Of a DNA stretch of 18,845 nucleotides, positions 1-10,138 are shown piece by piece. The position numbers and the translations under genes were made by a program. Under the pieces are notes generated by a model. That model saw only the letters and a list, made by a program, of their open reading frames with translations, searched no databases and was not told where the DNA came from. Source of the DNA: JACQFZ01 sp045810625 (GTDB lineage: Bacteria > Pseudomonadota > Gammaproteobacteria > Acidiferrobacterales > Sulfurifustaceae); the NCBI GenBank assembly GCA_045810625.1, contig JBJMVQ010000031.1, positions 1-18,845 of the forward strand. Direction: 5' to 3'. Each line of letters begins with the position of its first letter. Position 1 is the first letter of the stretch.

Positions 1-1
1 T

Positions 2-205
2 GAGCTCACCCACAGTAGCGGTCTTGTCACCCGCTACGCCCATACGCTCGCGATTCACGTGAAGGTCGGCGATAAGGTGCATCGGGGCGATACGATTGCG
101 CTCGTCGGCTCGACCGGCCGCTCCACCGGCCCGCATCTGCATGTGGAAGTCCTCAAAGACGGTCATCAAGTGAACCCGGCGAAATATTTGCGTGCAGCGA
201 ATTGA
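2..205 (+). CDS. M23 family metallopeptidase, C-terminal fragment
   Basis: This is the 3' end of a gene whose start lies outside the window; 67 codons and a TGA stop are visible. The fragment reads as the end of a LytM/M23 peptidase domain. It has the conserved tyrosine-alanine-histidine segment near the left edge, a glycine-rich turn (VGSTGRSTGPH), and the HLHVE motif at 134–148, whose two histidines (codons 134–136 and 140–142) include a zinc ligand and a catalytic residue in this family. The tail, ending NPAKYLRAAN, matches the usual C-terminus. M23 proteins cut peptidoglycan cross-links in the periplasm or activate amidases. An M23 gene just before secA is a common arrangement in gammaproteobacteria. 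Whether this one is an active enzyme cannot be judged, because the first zinc ligands are off the window. Confidence 0.88.
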   Translation, partial: ELTHSSGLVTRYAHTLAIHVKVGDKVHRGDTIALVGSTGRSTGPHLHVEVLKDGHQVNPAKYLRAAN

Positions 206-228
206 AACGCGGGCACCGTTCGTTAGCC

Positions 229-257
229 TTCAAGTCCCCTCCCTTTTCCTACATAAT
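229..257 (+). promoter_or_regulatory. Possible sigma-70 promoter for secA
   Basis: A CATAAT hexamer at 252–257 (5 of 6 to consensus) has TTCAAG at 229–234 (3 of 6) a 17-base spacer upstream. It lies in the 93-base gap between the M23 gene and secA, about 40 bases before the secA start. No secM-like coding sequence is visible in this gap. The -35 match is weak, so this is only a candidate. Confidence 0.35.
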
Positions 258-298
258 CCCGGTTTCCATTTCTTGCCCTGCGCCGTGCGCAGCTCGCG

Positions 299-3010
<2,712 letters not shown>

Positions 3011-3032
3011 GCCGCGCCGCTTTCTTGCCGCT

Positions 3033-4253
3033 ATGGCCGTCGGCCTGAGCGGTCTACCGCCGCTCCATCCGGTTCCCGGCATTCGTTTGGGGACCGTCGC
3101 GGCCGGTTTGCGCAAAGCGGATCGGCGCGATCTCGTTGTTATCGAATGTGCGGCCGGGACCGAAGCCGCGGCCGTATTCACCAATAACCGCTTCTGCGCC
3201 GCGCCCGTACAAGTGGCGCGCGCGCACCTCGGCCGGTGCACGCCGCGCGCGCTCGTGATCAATACCGGATTTGCCAACGCCGGGACGGGCGAAGCGGGTC
3301 TCGACGACGCGCGCGCGACATGCAGGGGAGTGGCGCACGCGCTCGGTTGCGGCCCCGAAGAAGTGCTGCCGTTCTCCACCGGCGTGATCGGCGAGCGGTT
3401 CCCGCTCGATCGCCTGCTCGCCGCGCTGCCCGACGCCGTCGGCTCGCGCTCTGAAAACGGATGGGGCGATGCCGCGCACGGCATCATGACCACGGACACC
3501 GTGCCGAAGGGAGCCTCGCGCCGCATCGAGATCGGCGGGTGCAGCGTTACGATCACGGGCATCGCCAAAGGCGCCGGGATGATTCAGCCGAACATGGCGA
3601 CGATGCTCGCTTTTGTCGCCACCGATGCAGCCGTCAGCCGCGAAGCATTGGAAACTTGTGTTCGCGCCGCGGCGGATGCTTCGTTCAACCGCATCACCGT
3701 CGACGGCGATACGTCGACAAACGATGCGTGCGTGTTACTCGCCACCGGTGCAGCCGGTAATCCGCGCATCGAGCGCCCGAGCGGCGAGGCGTACGAAAAG
3801 CTCTGCGCCGCGGTGTGCGAGGTTTGCATCGAACTCGCGCAAGCAATCGTCCGCGACGCCGAAGGGGCGACGAAGTTCATCACGATCGAAGTGTGTGACG
3901 GCGAGTCGGCGGCCGACTGTCTGGAGGTCGCCTACACCATCGCGCATTCTCCGCTCGTCAAGACCGCGTTCTTCGCCTCCGACCCGAACTGGGGGCGCAT
4001 CCTCGCCGCGATCGGCCGCGCGCGGATCGCGCGGCTCGATGTGAGCCGCGTCGCGATATGGATCAACGACGTGTGCATCGTCCGAAGCGGCGGCTGCGCG
4101 CCCGACTACAGCGAAGCCGCCGGCCAGGCGGCAATGCGACCGGCCGAAATTCACGTGCGCGTTTCGCTCGGCGCCGGTCGATTGAGCGAGCGCGTATGGA
4201 CGTGCGATTTGTCGCACGACTACGTCCGTATCAACGCCGAGTACCGCAGCTAA
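3033..4253 (+). CDS. argJ: Bifunctional ornithine acetyltransferase/N-acetylglutamate synthase ArgJ
   Basis: ArgJ transfers acetyl from N-acetylornithine to glutamate, and in bifunctional forms also makes N-acetylglutamate from acetyl-CoA, in cyclic arginine biosynthesis in the cytoplasm. The reading frame stays open further upstream, inside secA, but the ATG at 3033 starts the protein just before the conserved PGIRLGTVAAGLRK segment; this gives 406 residues, the usual length. The precursor is expected to cut itself before the catalytic Thr190 in the KGAGMIQPNMATML motif, giving alpha and beta chains. The oxyanion-hole segment STGVIGE is at 115–121. The C-terminus DYVRINAEYRS is typical. The gene sits 22 bases after secA and 16 before the Nudix gene; the order secA–argJ–Nudix is shared with Pseudomonas-like genomes. 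Whether it is mono- or bifunctional cannot be read from sequence alone. Confidence 0.97.
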   Translation: MAVGLSGLPPLHPVPGIRLGTVAAGLRKADRRDLVVIECAAGTEAAAVFTNNRFCAAPVQVARAHLGRCTPRALVINTGFANAGTGEAGLDDARATCRGVAHALGCGPEEVLPFSTGVIGERFPLDRLLAALPDAVGSRSENGWGDAAHGIMTTDTVPKGASRRIEIGGCSVTITGIAKGAGMIQPNMATMLAFVATDAAVSREALETCVRAAADASFNRITVDGDTSTNDACVLLATGAAGNPRIERPSGEAYEKLCAAVCEVCIELAQAIVRDAEGATKFITIEVCDGESAADCLEVAYTIAHSPLVKTAFFASDPNWGRILAAIGRARIARLDVSRVAIWINDVCIVRSGGCAPDYSEAAGQAAMRPAEIHVRVSLGAGRLSERVWTCDLSHDYVRINAEYRS

Positions 4254-4269
4254 GCCCATACGCTCCAGC

Positions 4270-5271
4270 ATGCCTGGAGAAACACAACCTCGGCGTAACA
4301 TCCACGTTGTCGCCGGTCTGCTCATCGAGAACGGGCGCGTTTGTATTACACGTCGTCACGCGGACGCGCATCAAGGCGGCAAATGGGAATTTCCCGGCGG
4401 CAAGCTCGAGCCCGGTGAAGCACGTCTTGCCGGGCTGCGGCGTGAATTGCACGAGGAGCTGGGCATCGAGGTCCGGCAAGCCGAGCCCTTTATGCAGCTG
4501 CATCATGGGTATCGAGATCTCGACGTGCTCCTCGACGTCTGGCGTGTGCTGCGATACGACGGCGCTGCGCACGGGCGCGAGGGGCAGGAGATGCGTTGGG
4601 AGGCGCTCGAACGTCTGGATCCACGGGAGTTCCCGGATGCCGACCGGCCGGTGCTGCGCCGTCTGCAACTCCCGCCGCTTTACATCATCAGCGACGCGCG
4701 CCGCCTCGGCCGGGAGGAATTCCTCGTTCGCCTTGAACGCGTGCTCGGTGCGGGAGCGCGGCTCGTTCAACTGCGCGAACCCCACATGCCTCCCGTGGAG
4801 TTTTGCGCGTACGCGCGCCGCGTCGCCGCACTTTGCCGCCGCTTCGGCGCCCGGTTGCTCGTGAATGCAGCGCCGGAGCTGCTGCGCGAATGCGACGCCG
4901 ATGGCGTGCACCTGAGCAGCGCGCGCTTGATGGCCCTCAGCAAGCGACCGGTGCCGGCCGAATATTGGCTCGGCGCCTCGTGCCACAACGCCCCGGAGCT
5001 TGAAAGAGCGGCGGCGCTCGGCGCCGATTTTGCCGTACTCGGGTCGGTGCAGCCGACGGCCAGCCACCCGGGCGCTCCCATACTCGGTTGGGAGCGATTC
5101 GCCGAATTGTGTCAGACGGTTACGCTGCCGGTGTACGCGCTCGGCGGGATGCGTCCACCCGACCTGCCGCGCGCGACGGCAACCGGCGCTTTCGGGCTCG
5201 CGATGATCAGCGGCGTGTGGGATGCGGAGAATCCGGAAGCGGTCGTGCGCGCGCTCACCCCGTCGCGCTAG
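4270..5271 (+). CDS. Nudix hydrolase (MutT type) fused to a ThiE-like TIM-barrel domain
   Basis: The 333-residue protein has two domains. Residues about 10–130 are a MutT-type Nudix domain, with a complete Nudix box at 44–66 (Gly44, Glu50, Arg58, Glu59, Glu62, Glu63, Gly65). MutT enzymes remove 8-oxo-dGTP from the nucleotide pool. Residues about 137–330 match the thiamine-phosphate synthase (ThiE) barrel: LYIISDA, LVQLRE, DGVHLSSARL, LGASCHN, the GADFAVLGSV segment and ALGGM. The positions that in ThiE hold the Mg-pyrophosphate aspartates appear changed: after LLVN (196–199) comes Ala200 instead of Asp, and the loop after DGVHL lacks the acidic pair. The barrel may therefore be catalytically inactive or have another ligand; this is inferred from memory of the family. 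The fusion is widespread in gammaproteobacteria. No clear Shine–Dalgarno precedes the ATG. It converges on coaE with a 17-base gap. Confidence 0.93.
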   Translation: MPGETQPRRNIHVVAGLLIENGRVCITRRHADAHQGGKWEFPGGKLEPGEARLAGLRRELHEELGIEVRQAEPFMQLHHGYRDLDVLLDVWRVLRYDGAAHGREGQEMRWEALERLDPREFPDADRPVLRRLQLPPLYIISDARRLGREEFLVRLERVLGAGARLVQLREPHMPPVEFCAYARRVAALCRRFGARLLVNAAPELLRECDADGVHLSSARLMALSKRPVPAEYWLGASCHNAPELERAAALGADFAVLGSVQPTASHPGAPILGWERFAELCQTVTLPVYALGGMRPPDLPRATATGAFGLAMISGVWDAENPEAVVRALTPSR

Positions 5272-5288
5272 CGCCGTTTTGTTCTTCG

Positions 5289-5909
5289 CTATCCGGAGGG
5301 AAATTCGGCCGTGCGCGCGAGGGCAAGGTAGCGCGCGTGCAGCTGCTCCACCGCGCGGTCCAGCTCTTCCAACGTGCCGTTGTTGAGGATGACATCGTCT
5401 GCACGTTTGAGGCGTTCCTCGCGCCGTGCCTGCGCCGCGAGAATTTTCCGCACCGCCTCAGGCGCAACGCGGTCGCGCGCGCTCGTGCGTTCGATCTGTC
5501 GTTCCTCATCGACATCGACGACGAGCAGCCGGTCGATCAACGCGTTGAAGCCGGTTTCGACGAGCAACGGCACGACGATCAAACAGTAGGGGGCCTTGAG
5601 CGCCGCCACGCGCTCGACAACAGCCGCACCGATTCTCCAATGGAGGATCGCTTCGAGCCTTCGGCGGGCGGAGACATCGTCGAATACGCGCTCGCGCAGC
5701 GCACGCCGGTCGAGAGCGCCGTGTGCATCGAGCACGGATTCGCCGAATGTTTGCACGATTTCGGCGAGTCCGGGGGTTCCGGGCTTTACGACCTCCCGGG
5801 AGATTTCGTCCGTGTCGACCACGGGTACGCCACGACGAGCGAACAATTCCGCGACCGCCGATTTACCGCTGCCGATGCCTCCGGTCAGGCCCACACGCAA
5901 CATGCGCAT
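5289..5909 (-). CDS. coaE: Dephospho-CoA kinase
   Basis: CoaE phosphorylates the 3'-hydroxyl of dephospho-CoA, the last step of coenzyme A synthesis. The 206-residue product has the P-loop GGIGSGKS at 10–17, the VVDTDEISREVV segment with Asp32 and Asp34 for substrate binding, the IVVPLLVETGF segment and the DEERQIERTSARD lid region, all in family order. A second ATG two codons downstream (5903) would also keep the P-loop intact. The start at 5909 is preferred because a GAGAAA sequence lies 10 bases upstream of it on the minus strand. The gene is the last of a leftward run pilB–pilC–pilD–coaE, separated from pilD by 47 bases that hold a hairpin. The zapD and yacG genes that often come next are not present. 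Confidence 0.97.
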   Translation of the reverse strand: MRMLRVGLTGGIGSGKSAVAELFARRGVPVVDTDEISREVVKPGTPGLAEIVQTFGESVLDAHGALDRRALRERVFDDVSARRRLEAILHWRIGAAVVERVAALKAPYCLIVVPLLVETGFNALIDRLLVVDVDEERQIERTSARDRVAPEAVRKILAAQARREERLKRADDVILNNGTLEELDRAVEQLHARYLALARTAEFPSG

Positions 5910-5924
5910 AGCTTAACAGTTTCT

Positions 5925-5945
5925 CGCGCCCGACCATCGGGCGCG
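5925..5945 (-). repeat. Perfect 8-bp hairpin between pilD and coaE
   Basis: The arms CGCGCCCG (5925–5932) and CGGGCGCG (5938–5945) are perfectly complementary around a 5-base loop. It occupies the short gap between the pilD stop and the coaE start. No run of T follows on either strand, so it is not a classical terminator. It could stabilise the upstream mRNA or reduce read-through into coaE. Confidence 0.5.
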
Positions 5946-5956
5946 GAGCCGCGATT

Positions 5957-6832
5957 TCAGCCGTAAAAGCGGGCGAACTGAAGATAGGCGCGAGTGATGG
6001 TGTCACCCCAAAGGAGCGCGACCCACCCCGCGACACAAAGGAACGGTCCGAAGGGAATTGGAACGCCGCGGTCTCGTTTCAGCAGCAGGATCGCGGCGAT
6101 GCCAACCGCGGCGCCGACGAACGAGGAGAGCAGAATAATCAGCGGCAATTGCTGCCAGCCGAGCCAAGCGCCCAACGCCGCGAACAGCTTGAAGTCACCG
6201 TAGCCCATTCCTTCGCGTCCGGTTACGGCTTTGAAGAGCTGGTACACGAGCCACAGCGAAATATATCCCGCCATTGCGCCGACAACTGCCGAGGCAATCG
6301 GGACGTACACGTCGCTCAGATTGAAAACGAGACCGAGCCAGAGCAACGGCAGCGTGAGATTGTCGGGCAGCAGTTGATGGTCGTAGTCGATGAACGTCAG
6401 CGCGATCAATACCCAGGTGAGCAACAGCCCGCCCATTGCGGCGGCAGTCACGCCGAAGTGCGCGGCGATTGCGAGCGAAAGCAAACCGGTGACGAGCTCG
6501 ACGATCGGATACCGCAACGAGATACGTTTACCGCAGCCTTTGCATTTCCCGCGAAGCCAGGCGTAGCTCAGCAACGGGATATTCTCGACGGCCGAGATGC
6601 GGTGTCCGCAGGACGGGCACTGCGAGCGGGGCACGACGAGGTTGTACGCTTCGCGTCGCTTTACCGGTTTGCCCGCGAGCTCCTGGCACTGATCGCGCCA
6701 GTCGCGCTCGAGCATGACCGGGAGACGATGAATGACGACATTCAAGAAGCTGCCGATGATGAGACCAAGCAGCAGCACCGTCACGAGGTAAGCAACCGGG
6801 AAAGCGGTAAAAAAAGGCGCGAGCGGTAACAT
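5957..6832 (-). CDS. pilD: Type IV prepilin peptidase/N-methyltransferase PilD
   Basis: PilD cuts the leader peptide of type IV pilins and type II pseudopilins at the inner membrane and methylates the new N-terminal residue. The 291-residue product begins with a membrane segment containing the conserved GSFLNVVIHRLP. The cytoplasmic N-terminal domain has two CxxC pairs (Cys72/Cys75 and Cys97/Cys100) of the zinc-binding type found in bifunctional enzymes. The catalytic aspartates of this aspartic-protease family are Asp149 in FIDYDHQLLPD and Asp213 in GYGDFK. Several further hydrophobic spans follow, giving about eight transmembrane segments as expected. It lies 46 bases downstream of pilC. 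It is probably shared with any type II secretion system in the genome, as is common when only one such peptidase is encoded. Confidence 0.97.
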   Translation of the reverse strand: MLPLAPFFTAFPVAYLVTVLLLGLIIGSFLNVVIHRLPVMLERDWRDQCQELAGKPVKRREAYNLVVPRSQCPSCGHRISAVENIPLLSYAWLRGKCKGCGKRISLRYPIVELVTGLLSLAIAAHFGVTAAAMGGLLLTWVLIALTFIDYDHQLLPDNLTLPLLWLGLVFNLSDVYVPIASAVVGAMAGYISLWLVYQLFKAVTGREGMGYGDFKLFAALGAWLGWQQLPLIILLSSFVGAAVGIAAILLLKRDRGVPIPFGPFLCVAGWVALLWGDTITRAYLQFARFYG

Positions 6833-6878
6833 CGGAATCAGTGAGACCGCCTGACGTCACGTGCTGCGTTGAAAGCGA

Positions 6879-8108
6879 TCAGACGGTCGACGCCAGCTTG
6901 AAGATCGGCAGGTACATGGCGATCACCAGACCGCCGACGATGATGCCGAGGAACGCCATGATGAGCGGCTCGAGCAGACTGCTCAGCGCCTCGACGGCGT
7001 CGTCCACCTCGCGTTCGTAGAAGTCCGACACTTTGTTGAGCATGGCGTCGAGCTCGCCCGATTCTTCGCCGATGGCGACCATCTGGATGACCATGTTCGG
7101 AAACAGCCCGGTCGAATTCATCGCCGCCTGCAGCTGCATGCCGGTACTCACGTCCGATTTGATCGCCATCGTCCCTTCGTAATAGACGCGATTTCCGGCC
7201 GCGCCGCCGACGGCATCGAGCGCTTCGACGAGCGGTACGCCGGCAGCGAACATCGTGCCGAGCGTACGGCAAAATCGGGCTATGGTCGCTTTGCGCACGA
7301 TATCGCCCACGACCGGCGCGCGTAGCAGCAGCCGATCGAACGTGTGCTGCATTTTCGTCGAGCGTTTGTAGCTATAACCGATGAACATCACCGTCCCGAC
7401 GATGCCGAAGATGATCGCATACCAGTACTTGGTGAACGTCCGCGACAGGCTGATCACCATTTTGGTCAGCGCGGGCAGATCGGCGCCGAATCCCTGGAAC
7501 AGACTTTCGAATTGAGGAATGACGAATACCAGCAGCACCGCGGTGATGATGAAGGCGACGACGATAACCGCGGTCGGATAAAACAGCGCCGATTTGATTT
7601 TCCCCTTGATCGCTTCGATTTTTTCCTTGTACGTGGCGACCTTGTCCAGAATCGTGTCGAGAATACCCGCCTGTTCTCCCGCTTGCACGAGATTGCAATA
7701 GAGCGAATCGAAGTAGAGCGGGTGTTTCGACAGCGCCACCGTCATGTTGGTGCCCGATTCGATATCGTTCTTGATACCGATGATGAGCGTCTGCATCGAC
7801 GGATTCTCGTGGCCCTTGCCGACGATGTCGAACGCCTGCGCCACCGGTATGCCCGCCGTGATCATGGTGGCGAGCTGACGGGTGAAGACGGCGATGTCTT
7901 TCGGCGTGATCTTCTTCTTGCGTGCGCGGAACAGCCCGCTCGAACGCTTTTGAACCTTGACCGGGTTGATACCCTGACGACGCAGGGTGGCGTTGATGAA
8001 CGCGACGCTCGCGCCTTCCATCTCGCCTTTTACCCGCCGTCCCTGTTTGTCGACTCCTTCCCAGACATAGAAGTCGAACTTGGGTTTGGTTTTCGCGGCG
8101 ACCGCCAT
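6879..8108 (-). CDS. pilC: Type IV pilus inner-membrane platform protein PilC
   Basis: PilC is the polytopic inner-membrane protein on which the PilB and PilT motors act to add or remove pilin subunits. The 409-residue product is of normal length and contains two T2SSF domains, at about 70–195 and 275–400. The first opens with DIAVFTRQLATMITAGIPVAQ and the second with IARFCRTLGTMFAAGVPLVEAL, the usual paired repeats. Hydrophobic spans are visible near 172–197, 228–246 and 378–402. The MVAIGEESGELD motif at about 343–354 is conserved in the family. The start lies 3 bases after the pilB stop, so the two are almost certainly translated from one mRNA; no good Shine–Dalgarno is visible, which fits translational coupling. 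Confidence 0.97.
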   Translation of the reverse strand: MAVAAKTKPKFDFYVWEGVDKQGRRVKGEMEGASVAFINATLRRQGINPVKVQKRSSGLFRARKKKITPKDIAVFTRQLATMITAGIPVAQAFDIVGKGHENPSMQTLIIGIKNDIESGTNMTVALSKHPLYFDSLYCNLVQAGEQAGILDTILDKVATYKEKIEAIKGKIKSALFYPTAVIVVAFIITAVLLVFVIPQFESLFQGFGADLPALTKMVISLSRTFTKYWYAIIFGIVGTVMFIGYSYKRSTKMQHTFDRLLLRAPVVGDIVRKATIARFCRTLGTMFAAGVPLVEALDAVGGAAGNRVYYEGTMAIKSDVSTGMQLQAAMNSTGLFPNMVIQMVAIGEESGELDAMLNKVSDFYEREVDDAVEALSSLLEPLIMAFLGIIVGGLVIAMYLPIFKLASTV

Positions 8109-8111
8109 GGC

Positions 8112-9833
8112 TTATTGGTTCGTCACGCGTTCGATTTCTTCGAGGCTGGTGAGTCCTTCGCGGATCTTCCTCAAACCCGACGAACGGAGATCGGAGATGC
8201 CGTCCTTTTGCGCTTGCGCCTCGATGTCGCGCTGATTGCCGCCGCGCATGATGATGTCGCCGATCGCTTGCGAGACGGGCATGACTTGATAGATACCCAC
8301 CCGACCTTTATAGCCCTTGTTGCAGAGATCGCAACCGCCCGGGCCGTACAGTGTGAACTTGCCGATTTCGCTCTTCGCGAATCCAGCTTTGATCAGCGCC
8401 GGCTCCGGGACCTCGATCGGGACCTTGCAGCTGGTGCAGAGCCGCCGCGCGAGACGCTGCGCCACGATGAGGTTCACGGCCGACGCGATGTTGAAAGGCG
8501 GCACCCCCATATTGACGAGACGGGTCAACGTCGCCGGCGCATCGTTGGTGTGCAGGGTCGACAGCACCATGTGGCCTGTTTGCGCCGCCTTGATCGCAAT
8601 CTCCGCCGTTTCGAGGTCGCGAATTTCACCGACCATGATGATGTCGGGGTCCTGACGCAGGAAAGCGCGCAGTGCGCCGGAGAAGGTTAATCCGGCTTTT
8701 TCGTTGATGTTGACCTGGTTGATGCCGCTCACGTTGATTTCAACCGGGTCTTCCGCGGTCGAGATGTTCGTCCCCGGTTGATTCAAAATGTTCAGCGCCG
8801 TGTAGAGCGTGACCGTCTTACCGCTACCCGTCGGGCCGGTGACGAGCACCATGCCGTACGGCCGGTGGATCGCTTCGAGGAACGCCGCTTTTTGTTCTTC
8901 TTCGAAGCCGAGCTTGTCGACGCCGAGGGTCGCCGAGGTCGGATCGAGGATACGCAGCACGACTTTTTCGCCCCAGAGGGTCGGGAGTGTGCTGACGCGG
9001 AAATCGATCGCGCGGTTCTTCGAAATGCGCATCTTGATGCGTCCGTCCTGAGGCACGCGCCGCTCGGCAATGTCGAGCCTCGAAAGGATTTTGATGCGTG
9101 CGGAAATGCGTCCGGCGAGCGCAATCGGGGGGCTCGCTACTTCATTCAAGATACCGTCTTGCCGATACCGCACGCGGTAGGTTTTTTCGTACGGCTCGAT
9201 GTGAATGTCGGAGGCGCCGCGGTTGATGGCGTCCATCAGGACCTTGTTCACGAATTTCACGATCGGCGTATCGTTGACGCCTTCTTCGCCACCGGCCCCC
9301 GCGGCGTCTTTTTCTTCCAGCCCCGCCTCGATTTCGAGGTTTTCCAGGCTGTCGTCGCCGGCGATATCGGTCAGCGTGGTGTCGGCCGCCTCCAGGCATT
9401 TCTCGATCGCGATCGCCAGCTTGTCCTCTTCGACGAGAATCGCTTCCGCGCCGAGACCGGTGTTGAACTTGATCTCGTCGAGCGCCTGCACGTTTGTAGG
9501 GTCGGCAATCGCGACGTAGAGGCGCGTGCCGCGCTTGAGCAGCGGGAGCACGTGATGGCGGCGTAGGATCTTTTCGTCGATCAGCTTAACGGGCGCGATT
9601 TCGAGGTCGAAGGCGTTGATATTGAACAGCGGGACGCCGAATTCTTCCGACGCGACGCGCGCGATGACGCCGGCTTCGAGTTTCTTGCTTTGAACGAGAT
9701 GGGTGACGAACGGAAGCTTGTTCGCCGTCGCTTCGGCCTGCAAACGCTCGGCATCGGCAGCCGTGAGCAGGTTGTCGCGTACCAGCCGCAGGGCCAAACC
9801 GCTCAAATTGGGGGTGGGATTTACAGTCGCCAT
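8112..9833 (-). CDS. pilB: Type IV pilus assembly ATPase PilB
   Basis: PilB is the cytoplasmic hexameric ATPase that powers pilus extension. The 573-residue protein has an N-terminal T2SSE_N/MshEN-type domain (about 1–150), an acidic linker (about 155–190), and a C-terminal secretion-ATPase domain. Walker A GPTGSGKT is at 333–340, the Asp box STAEDPVE at 358–365, Walker B IIMVGEIRD at 398–406 and the His box TGHMVLSTLHTND at 419–431. A zinc-binding set is formed by Cys466, Cys469, Cys501 and Cys504, which is typical of the PilB/GspE extension ATPases and is lacking in the retraction ATPase PilT. MshEN domains in some relatives bind cyclic di-GMP, but I cannot say whether this one does. No pilA gene lies upstream; the divergent neighbour is a rubrerythrin. 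The ATG at 9833 has no strong Shine–Dalgarno. Confidence 0.97.
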   Translation of the reverse strand: MATVNPTPNLSGLALRLVRDNLLTAADAERLQAEATANKLPFVTHLVQSKKLEAGVIARVASEEFGVPLFNINAFDLEIAPVKLIDEKILRRHHVLPLLKRGTRLYVAIADPTNVQALDEIKFNTGLGAEAILVEEDKLAIAIEKCLEAADTTLTDIAGDDSLENLEIEAGLEEKDAAGAGGEEGVNDTPIVKFVNKVLMDAINRGASDIHIEPYEKTYRVRYRQDGILNEVASPPIALAGRISARIKILSRLDIAERRVPQDGRIKMRISKNRAIDFRVSTLPTLWGEKVVLRILDPTSATLGVDKLGFEEEQKAAFLEAIHRPYGMVLVTGPTGSGKTVTLYTALNILNQPGTNISTAEDPVEINVSGINQVNINEKAGLTFSGALRAFLRQDPDIIMVGEIRDLETAEIAIKAAQTGHMVLSTLHTNDAPATLTRLVNMGVPPFNIASAVNLIVAQRLARRLCTSCKVPIEVPEPALIKAGFAKSEIGKFTLYGPGGCDLCNKGYKGRVGIYQVMPVSQAIGDIIMRGGNQRDIEAQAQKDGISDLRSSGLRKIREGLTSLEEIERVTNQ

Positions 9834-9875
9834 TGTTCTTGCGGTTAGCGCCGGGAATGGCCCTTACCCAAAGAA

Positions 9876-9905
9876 ATACTAGTGCACGGCTGCGCCCTGC
9901 GCCAA
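9876..9905 (-). promoter_or_regulatory. Possible sigma-70 promoter for pilBCD–coaE
   Basis: Read on the minus strand, TTGGCG (9905–9900, 4 of 6 to consensus) is followed after 18 bases by TAGTAT (9881–9876, 4 of 6). Transcription would begin about 35 bases before the pilB start. The matches are modest. No sigma-54 element with correct GG–GC spacing was found. Confidence 0.3.
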
Positions 9906-10052
9906 ACCTGTGCGCACTTGTTTGAGGATATGCGCTACGCGGGGATCGCCACGTCCGTCTGACGAAATGCCCGCACTTCCCGCCGGTCGGGCGCACGACT
10001 CGATTCGAGACGGCACATCCAATACACGAGTGCACAGGATAGAATGACACCG

Positions 10053-10080
10053 TTGACGGCACGGGGCTTTTGTTTAGAAT
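10053..10080 (+). promoter_or_regulatory. Sigma-70 promoter of the rubrerythrin cluster
   Basis: TTGACG at 10053–10058 (5 of 6 to the -35 consensus) and TAGAAT at 10075–10080 (5 of 6 to the -10 consensus) are separated by 16 bases. This is the best promoter match in the window. The start of transcription would be near 10087, giving a leader of about 50 bases. The -10 hexamer lies inside the palindromic operator at 10074–10088, so repressor binding there would block RNA polymerase. Confidence 0.65.
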
Positions 10081-10088
10081 AATTCTAA
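10074..10088. promoter_or_regulatory. Fur-superfamily (PerR/Irr-type) operator
   Basis: TTAGAATAATTCTAA is a perfect 15-base palindrome of 7-1-7 form. This is the layout of PerR boxes (7-1-7, consensus TTATAATNATTATAA) and also fits the Irr-type layout with TTAGAA and TTCTAA arms around three bases. It covers the -10 element of the promoter before the rubrerythrin gene, a peroxide-reductase gene class often controlled by PerR. The inference is repression by an iron-bound Fur-family protein that is lifted by peroxide or by a change in iron or haem state. Which family member binds cannot be told from the site. Confidence 0.7.
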
Positions 10089-10138
10089 TCTCATATCCGA
10101 CAACGCAAATTATCTACATTCAAACCAGGAGCGTTACG

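Larger units (their letters stand above)
9834..10138. other. Divergent control region between pilB and the rubrerythrin gene
   Basis: This 305-base stretch holds no gene I can support. Its left end carries a possible minus-strand promoter for pilB, and its right end a good plus-strand promoter, a Fur-superfamily type palindrome and a strong Shine–Dalgarno for the rubrerythrin gene. The middle (about 9910–10050) shows only short palindromes such as CTCGATTCGAG at 9999–10009, and no convincing terminator or small RNA. The base composition becomes AT-rich from about 10070 to 10125, unlike the surrounding DNA. Confidence 0.7.

Noticed and set aside
206..298. secM-like leader upstream of secA
   Set aside because: The 93-base gap has no open frame with an arrest-like sequence or a start preceded by a ribosome-binding site.
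5265..5274. GCGCTAGCGC palindrome followed by a T-containing stretch as a terminator between convergent genes
   Set aside because: Folded as a hairpin it leaves only three base pairs around a four-base loop, and the following CGTTTTGTTC is a poor T run.
7344..8690. Plus-strand open frame of 448 codons across pilC and pilB
   Set aside because: It is the antisense shadow of pilC and pilB and consists mainly of charged repeats typical of reversed GC-rich codons.
9886..9912. Sigma-54 type promoter upstream of pilB
   Set aside because: A TGGC element is present on the minus strand, but no GC dinucleotide lies at the required distance, so the -24/-12 pattern fails.
10070..10138. Upstream ATG at 10070 as the rubrerythrin start
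   Set aside because: It would place the N-terminus inside the promoter and operator, adds a non-conserved extension, and the ATG at 10139 has a perfect AGGAG.
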